Source: an uncultured bacterium
GTDB lineage: Bacteria; Bacillota; Clostridia; Lachnospirales; Lachnospiraceae
DNA length: 9,018 nucleotides
Direction: 5' to 3'
Assembly: GCA_905214855.1 (NCBI GenBank)
Contig: CAJMNU010000057.1
Coordinates: 1-9,018 of the forward strand
Part shown: in pieces, positions 6,427 to 9,018 of the stretch
Numbering within the stretch: the stretch's first letter is position 1
Layout: each line of letters starts with the position of its first letter
Translations under genes and position numbers: made by a program
The notes under the pieces: model-generated
Told to the model about the DNA's origin: nothing
Database searches by the model: none
Seen by the model: only the letters and a program-made list of their open reading frames with translations

Positions 6427-6548
6427 ATTATAAACATACATATTACATATAAAAAGTTAAATATGTTCTATGAAAATTCTACTGCTGAAATAAAAATATT
6501 ATAAAAGCAGATTAGTTGATTAACTATGTTACATTTATATTATTGAAT

Positions 6549-6552
6549 GGAG
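6549..6552 (+). promoter_or_regulatory. Ribosome site that decides the acetyltransferase start
   Basis: GGAG at 6549-6552 lies six bases before the ATG at 6559. An in-frame ATG four codons earlier (6547) overlaps this site and has no ribosome site of its own, so the start at 6559 is preferred. Confidence 0.7.
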
Positions 6553-6558
6553 ATTCAT

Positions 6559-7113
6559 ATGATTGAAACATCACATAAATTAAAAACAATTTTAAAACAA
6601 GAAAAAAAACTTCATTTAGGTAACAGTCCTATAAGAAGTATTATGAACGCTTCAGAAGGCTGGTTTGCATTTAAATTTCTTTCTGCTTTGAGAAAGTGTG
6701 AATATCATCAAAATCAAAGAGGTCTTATACATAAGTTATTATATCTTTTTTTCCTTAGACAAAAAAATGTATTAGGAGCAAAATATGGAATTTATGCTTG
6801 GCCTGGTACTATTGATGAAGGATTATATATCTCTCATGTAGGCAGTATTTTGATTAATGGAAATGCAAAAATAGGGAAAAACTGCATTTTTCATGGTGAA
6901 AATTGTGTTGGTAGTATTGGACATGGAAACATTGCTCCAACATTGGGTAATGGCGTAGAACTTGGTGTTGGCGCAAAAGTAATTGGAGATATTTATTTAG
7001 CAGATGGTATTGTAGTAGGGGCAAACTCTGTTGTTACAAAATCTTGTTATGAGAAAAATGCTGTTCTAGCAGGAGTGCCAGCAAAGATTATTAAACATGG
7101 CAATCCAATGTGA
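6559..7113 (+). CDS. Hexapeptide-repeat O-acetyltransferase (serine acetyltransferase-like)
   Basis: A 184-residue protein of the left-handed beta-helix acyltransferase superfamily, which works as a trimer and takes acetyl from acetyl-CoA. A short helical N-terminal part (1-85) precedes the hexapeptide coils (about 88-176): GLYISHVGSILING, then AKIGKNC, VELGVGAKVIGDIYLADGIV, VGANSVVTKS and the closing VLAGVPAKII (169-178), typical of CysE/capsule acetyltransferases. His93 in ISHVG aligns with the catalytic His of serine acetyltransferases (DHGTGVVIG). A true CysE usually has a longer helical N-terminal domain, and the setting between glycosyltransferases points to acetylation of a sugar in the repeat unit instead. 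The substrate cannot be read from the sequence. A T-run follows the stop, but no stem precedes it, so it is not a terminator. It probably shares a transcript with the gene 78 bases downstream. Confidence 0.87.
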   Translation: MIETSHKLKTILKQEKKLHLGNSPIRSIMNASEGWFAFKFLSALRKCEYHQNQRGLIHKLLYLFFLRQKNVLGAKYGIYAWPGTIDEGLYISHVGSILINGNAKIGKNCIFHGENCVGSIGHGNIAPTLGNGVELGVGAKVIGDIYLADGIVVGANSVVTKSCYEKNAVLAGVPAKIIKHGNPM

Positions 7114-7191
7114 TTTTTTTCAGTTATTTATAGAGAATCTATTTAAAGTGTATGTGTATGGAGAATTGTCTATGTACAAAAGGAGAGTTGT

Positions 7192-8391
7192 ATGAAAATT
7201 TTGATGATAAATAAGTTTTTGTATCCAAATGGAGGTTCAGAAACATATATATTTAAACTTGGTGATTATCTGAAATCTCAAAGACATAAAGTTGAGTATT
7301 TTGGTATGGAACATAAAGGGCGTTGTGTTGGTAATAATGTAAATGCTTATACTTCAGATATGGATTTTCATGGTGGAAGTAAAATAGCGAAGTTAACGTA
7401 TCCTTTAAAGACAATTTATTCTTCAGAAGCACGTATACAACTAAGAAAAGTGTTGGATGATTTCCAACCCGATGTTTGCCATCTAAACAATTTTAATTAT
7501 CAATTAACTCCCAGTATAATTTTAGAAATTGTACATTGGCGAAAACAAATGGGAAAACAGTGTAAAATTGTATTTACAGCACATGATTATCAGCTTATCT
7601 GTCCAAATCATATGATGAATAATCCCAATACTCGTCAAAATTGTGAAAAATGTTTGGGTGGTAAATTTAGCAATTGTATGAAAAATAAATGTATTCATGG
7701 ATCTATTGCTAAATCTGCTATTGGTATGATGGAAGCTTATTTCTGGAAAATGAAAGGAACATATAAATATATTGATAAAATAATTTGTTGTTCTGAGTTT
7801 CTTAAAACAAAGATGGACACTAATCCTTTATTTGCAGCCAAAACAGTGGCACTTCATAACTTTGTTGATAAGCTTGAGTGGAAGGAAACAGAAAAAAAAG
7901 ATTATGTATTGTATTTTGGTCGTTTTTCTGAGGAAAAAGGTATTGCAACTTTAATTGAAGTTTGTAAATCTTTGCCAGAGGTACAGTTTATTTTTGCAGG
8001 TACAGGTCCTTTAGAAGAAAGTATTCATAATGTTTCAAATATTATGAATGTAGGATTTCAAAAAGGTCAAGATTTAGAAAAATTAATTCGAGAAGCTCAA
8101 TTCAGTATTTATCCTTCTGAATGGTATGAGAATTGTCCATTTTCTGTTATGGAATCTCAGATGTATGGAACACCTGTACTCGGATCTAATATTGGTGGAA
8201 TTCCTGAGTTGATTGAAGCTGGTAAAACTGGTGAATTGTTTCAAAGTGGAAATGCAGAAGAGATGAAATTGAAAATAAAGACTCTTTGGGAAAATCGAGA
8301 CAAAGTGGCTCAATATAGTGAAAATTGTAAGAATATAACATTTGATACAGTCGAAAAATATGTTGAAAAATTAATGAAAATTTATGAATAG
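7192..8391 (+). CDS. GT4-family glycosyltransferase with a cysteine-rich insert
   Basis: A 399-residue GT-B enzyme likely to extend the lipid-linked repeat unit in the cytoplasm. It opens MKILMINKFLYPNGGSETYI, a standard GT4 start with the glycine-rich acceptor loop. The donor half carries YFGRFSEEKG (241-250, with R244 and K249 placed for phosphate binding), FAGTGPLE (268-275) and the E-x7-E motif within WYENCPFSVMES (E313, E321). After the HDYQLICPN motif (131-139) comes an insert with five cysteines, C137, C151, C154, C162 and C167, with CEKC at 151-154; such a cluster could bind Zn. Similar cysteine inserts occur in one GT4 subgroup, but their role is not known to me. The ribosome site AAAGGAG (7179-7185) is six bases before the ATG. 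The radical SAM gene follows by 14 bases, so the two are probably co-translated and related in function. Confidence 0.9.
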   Translation: MKILMINKFLYPNGGSETYIFKLGDYLKSQRHKVEYFGMEHKGRCVGNNVNAYTSDMDFHGGSKIAKLTYPLKTIYSSEARIQLRKVLDDFQPDVCHLNNFNYQLTPSIILEIVHWRKQMGKQCKIVFTAHDYQLICPNHMMNNPNTRQNCEKCLGGKFSNCMKNKCIHGSIAKSAIGMMEAYFWKMKGTYKYIDKIICCSEFLKTKMDTNPLFAAKTVALHNFVDKLEWKETEKKDYVLYFGRFSEEKGIATLIEVCKSLPEVQFIFAGTGPLEESIHNVSNIMNVGFQKGQDLEKLIREAQFSIYPSEWYENCPFSVMESQMYGTPVLGSNIGGIPELIEAGKTGELFQSGNAEEMKLKIKTLWENRDKVAQYSENCKNITFDTVEKYVEKLMKIYE

Positions 8392-8405
8392 AGGAGACTA
8401 TAATT

Positions 8406-9018
8406 ATGGCTGAAAAAAAATTGAATGGTACCGTTATCGTTACCTATCGTTGCAATGCACGTTGTTCTATGTGCAATCGTTATAAAGCCCCTTCCAAACC
8501 GGAAGAAGAAATTTCGATTGAAACTATCCGTAAATTACCTAAGATGTATTTTACTAATATTACTGGTGGTGAACCTTTTATTCGTACTGATTTACCAGAA
8601 ATAGTACGTGAATTGTACAAGAAAAGCGATCGAATTGTTATTTCAACTAATGGCTTCTTTACTGATCGAATTGTAGCTTTATGTAAAGAATTCCCAAATA
8701 TTGGTATTCGAATTTCAATTGAAGGGTTAGAACAGACAAATAACGAAATCCGTGGATTACAGGATGGATATAATCGTGGTTATACTACTTTAAAAAAGTT
8801 ACGTGAAATGGGAATGAAAGATGTAGGTTTTGGTATGACTGTTCAAGATAAAAATGCACCTGATCTGGTTCCTTTATATGAGATTTCTAATGAAATGGGC
8901 ATGGAATTTGCAACAGCATCTTTACATAATAGTTTCTATTTTGTTGAGGCAAAAAATATCATCAAGGATCGTCCTATGGTTGCTCAGAACTTTGAGGATT
9001 TAGTTAATAAACTTTTGA
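8406..9018 (+). CDS. Radical SAM enzyme, 3' end cut by the window
   Basis: The frame runs from the ATG at 8406 to the window edge with no stop (the TGA at 9016-9018 is out of frame), giving 204 visible residues. GAGGAG (8391-8396) is the ribosome site, and the first G is the last base of the upstream stop codon. The iron-sulfur motif is C16-x3-C20-x2-C23 (YRCNARCSMC), which binds the [4Fe-4S] cluster that cleaves S-adenosylmethionine. GGEP (54-57) is the SAM-binding strand, and ISTNGFF (about 78-84) and IRISIEG (about 98-104) are further core strands of the TIM-like barrel. The C-terminal part is missing, so a SPASM/twitch or other accessory domain cannot be judged. In a sugar-polymer cluster it might epimerise, dehydrate, methylate or otherwise rework a sugar or lipid-linked intermediate, or act on a peptide; the substrate is unknown. 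Codons such as CGT, ACC and ATC are more common here than in its AT-rich neighbours, which hints at a separate origin. Confidence 0.9.
   Translation, partial: MAEKKLNGTVIVTYRCNARCSMCNRYKAPSKPEEEISIETIRKLPKMYFTNITGGEPFIRTDLPEIVRELYKKSDRIVISTNGFFTDRIVALCKEFPNIGIRISIEGLEQTNNEIRGLQDGYNRGYTTLKKLREMGMKDVGFGMTVQDKNAPDLVPLYEISNEMGMEFATASLHNSFYFVEAKNIIKDRPMVAQNFEDLVNKLL

Larger units (their letters stand above)
6366..6558. other. Very AT-rich gap between glycosyltransferase and acetyltransferase
   Basis: About 190 bases with almost no G or C. No open frame with a ribosome site is present apart from the start of the next gene. A possible promoter (6398-6426) is listed separately. A weak 5-base inverted repeat CTGCT/AGCAG (6482-6486, 6506-6510) has a 19-base AT loop and no T-run, so there is no convincing terminator. 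Confidence 0.5.

Noticed and set aside
5158..6521. Eleven-base inverted match AATCAACTAAT (5158-5168) / ATTAGTTGATT (6511-6521) around the first GT4 gene
   Set aside because: Short and AT-rich in AT-rich gaps, with no further extension; likely chance, not a mobile element end.
7111..7121. T-run after the acetyltransferase stop as a terminator
   Set aside because: No stable stem precedes the T-run, and the next gene follows in the same direction within 78 bases.
7158..7214. Short frame starting at ATG 7158, overlapping the second GT4 start
   Set aside because: No ribosome site, out of frame with the gene and without recognisable features.
1..9018. CRISPR array, tRNA, rRNA, transposase or insertion sequence
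   Set aside because: No regularly spaced repeats, no cloverleaf or rRNA sequence recognised, and no transposase-like open frame seen on either strand.

Overview
The window looks like part of an extracellular or capsular polysaccharide (EPS/CPS) gene cluster from a low-GC Gram-positive anaerobe. Everything identifiable lies on the + strand. AT-rich DNA, strong purine Shine-Dalgarno sites (AGGAG, AAAGGAG, GAGGAG), sigma-A type promoters and protein style suggest the class Clostridia, perhaps a gut Lachnospiraceae. That placement is a judgement from style, not from a marker gene.

Layout. Bases 1-826 hold the 3' end of an unrecognised multi-pass membrane protein that begins upstream. A 380-base gap follows, with a pair of tandem RNA hairpins about 150-200 bases ahead of the next start. 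At 1207-2736 is the initiating enzyme of the pathway, a polyprenyl-phosphate sugar-phosphate transferase that puts the first sugar on the lipid carrier. Then comes a 694-base gap (2737-3430) that is unusually rich in structure: a near-perfect palindrome, two sigma-A type promoters, a probable structured small RNA of about 160 nt ending in a U-tract, and a leader with competing hairpins. The second half holds a membrane-anchored beta-helix protein of the pectate-lyase-like fold (3431-5113), a GT4 glycosyltransferase (5229-6365), a hexapeptide-repeat O-acetyltransferase (6559-7113), a second GT4 glycosyltransferase with a cysteine-rich insert (7192-8391), and a radical SAM enzyme (8406 onward) cut by the window end.

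How they fit together. The 1207 enzyme would start the lipid-linked repeat unit. The two GT4 enzymes would add further sugars. The acetyltransferase, and possibly the radical SAM enzyme, would decorate or modify sugars. The beta-helix protein would act outside the membrane on the finished polymer as lyase, hydrolase, epimerase or binding protein. Flippase, polymerase and nucleotide-sugar genes are not in the window and are expected beyond its edges.

The DNA changes character in or near the 2737-3430 gap. The genes before it are less AT-rich and use CTG/GGA-type codons more; those after it are strongly AT-rich, until the radical SAM gene, which again looks different (many CGT, ACC, ATC codons). 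This is the mosaic pattern expected of a serotype-like variable locus. The most promising undescribed item is the candidate RNA at about 2945-3106 with its own promoter, sitting near this composition break.
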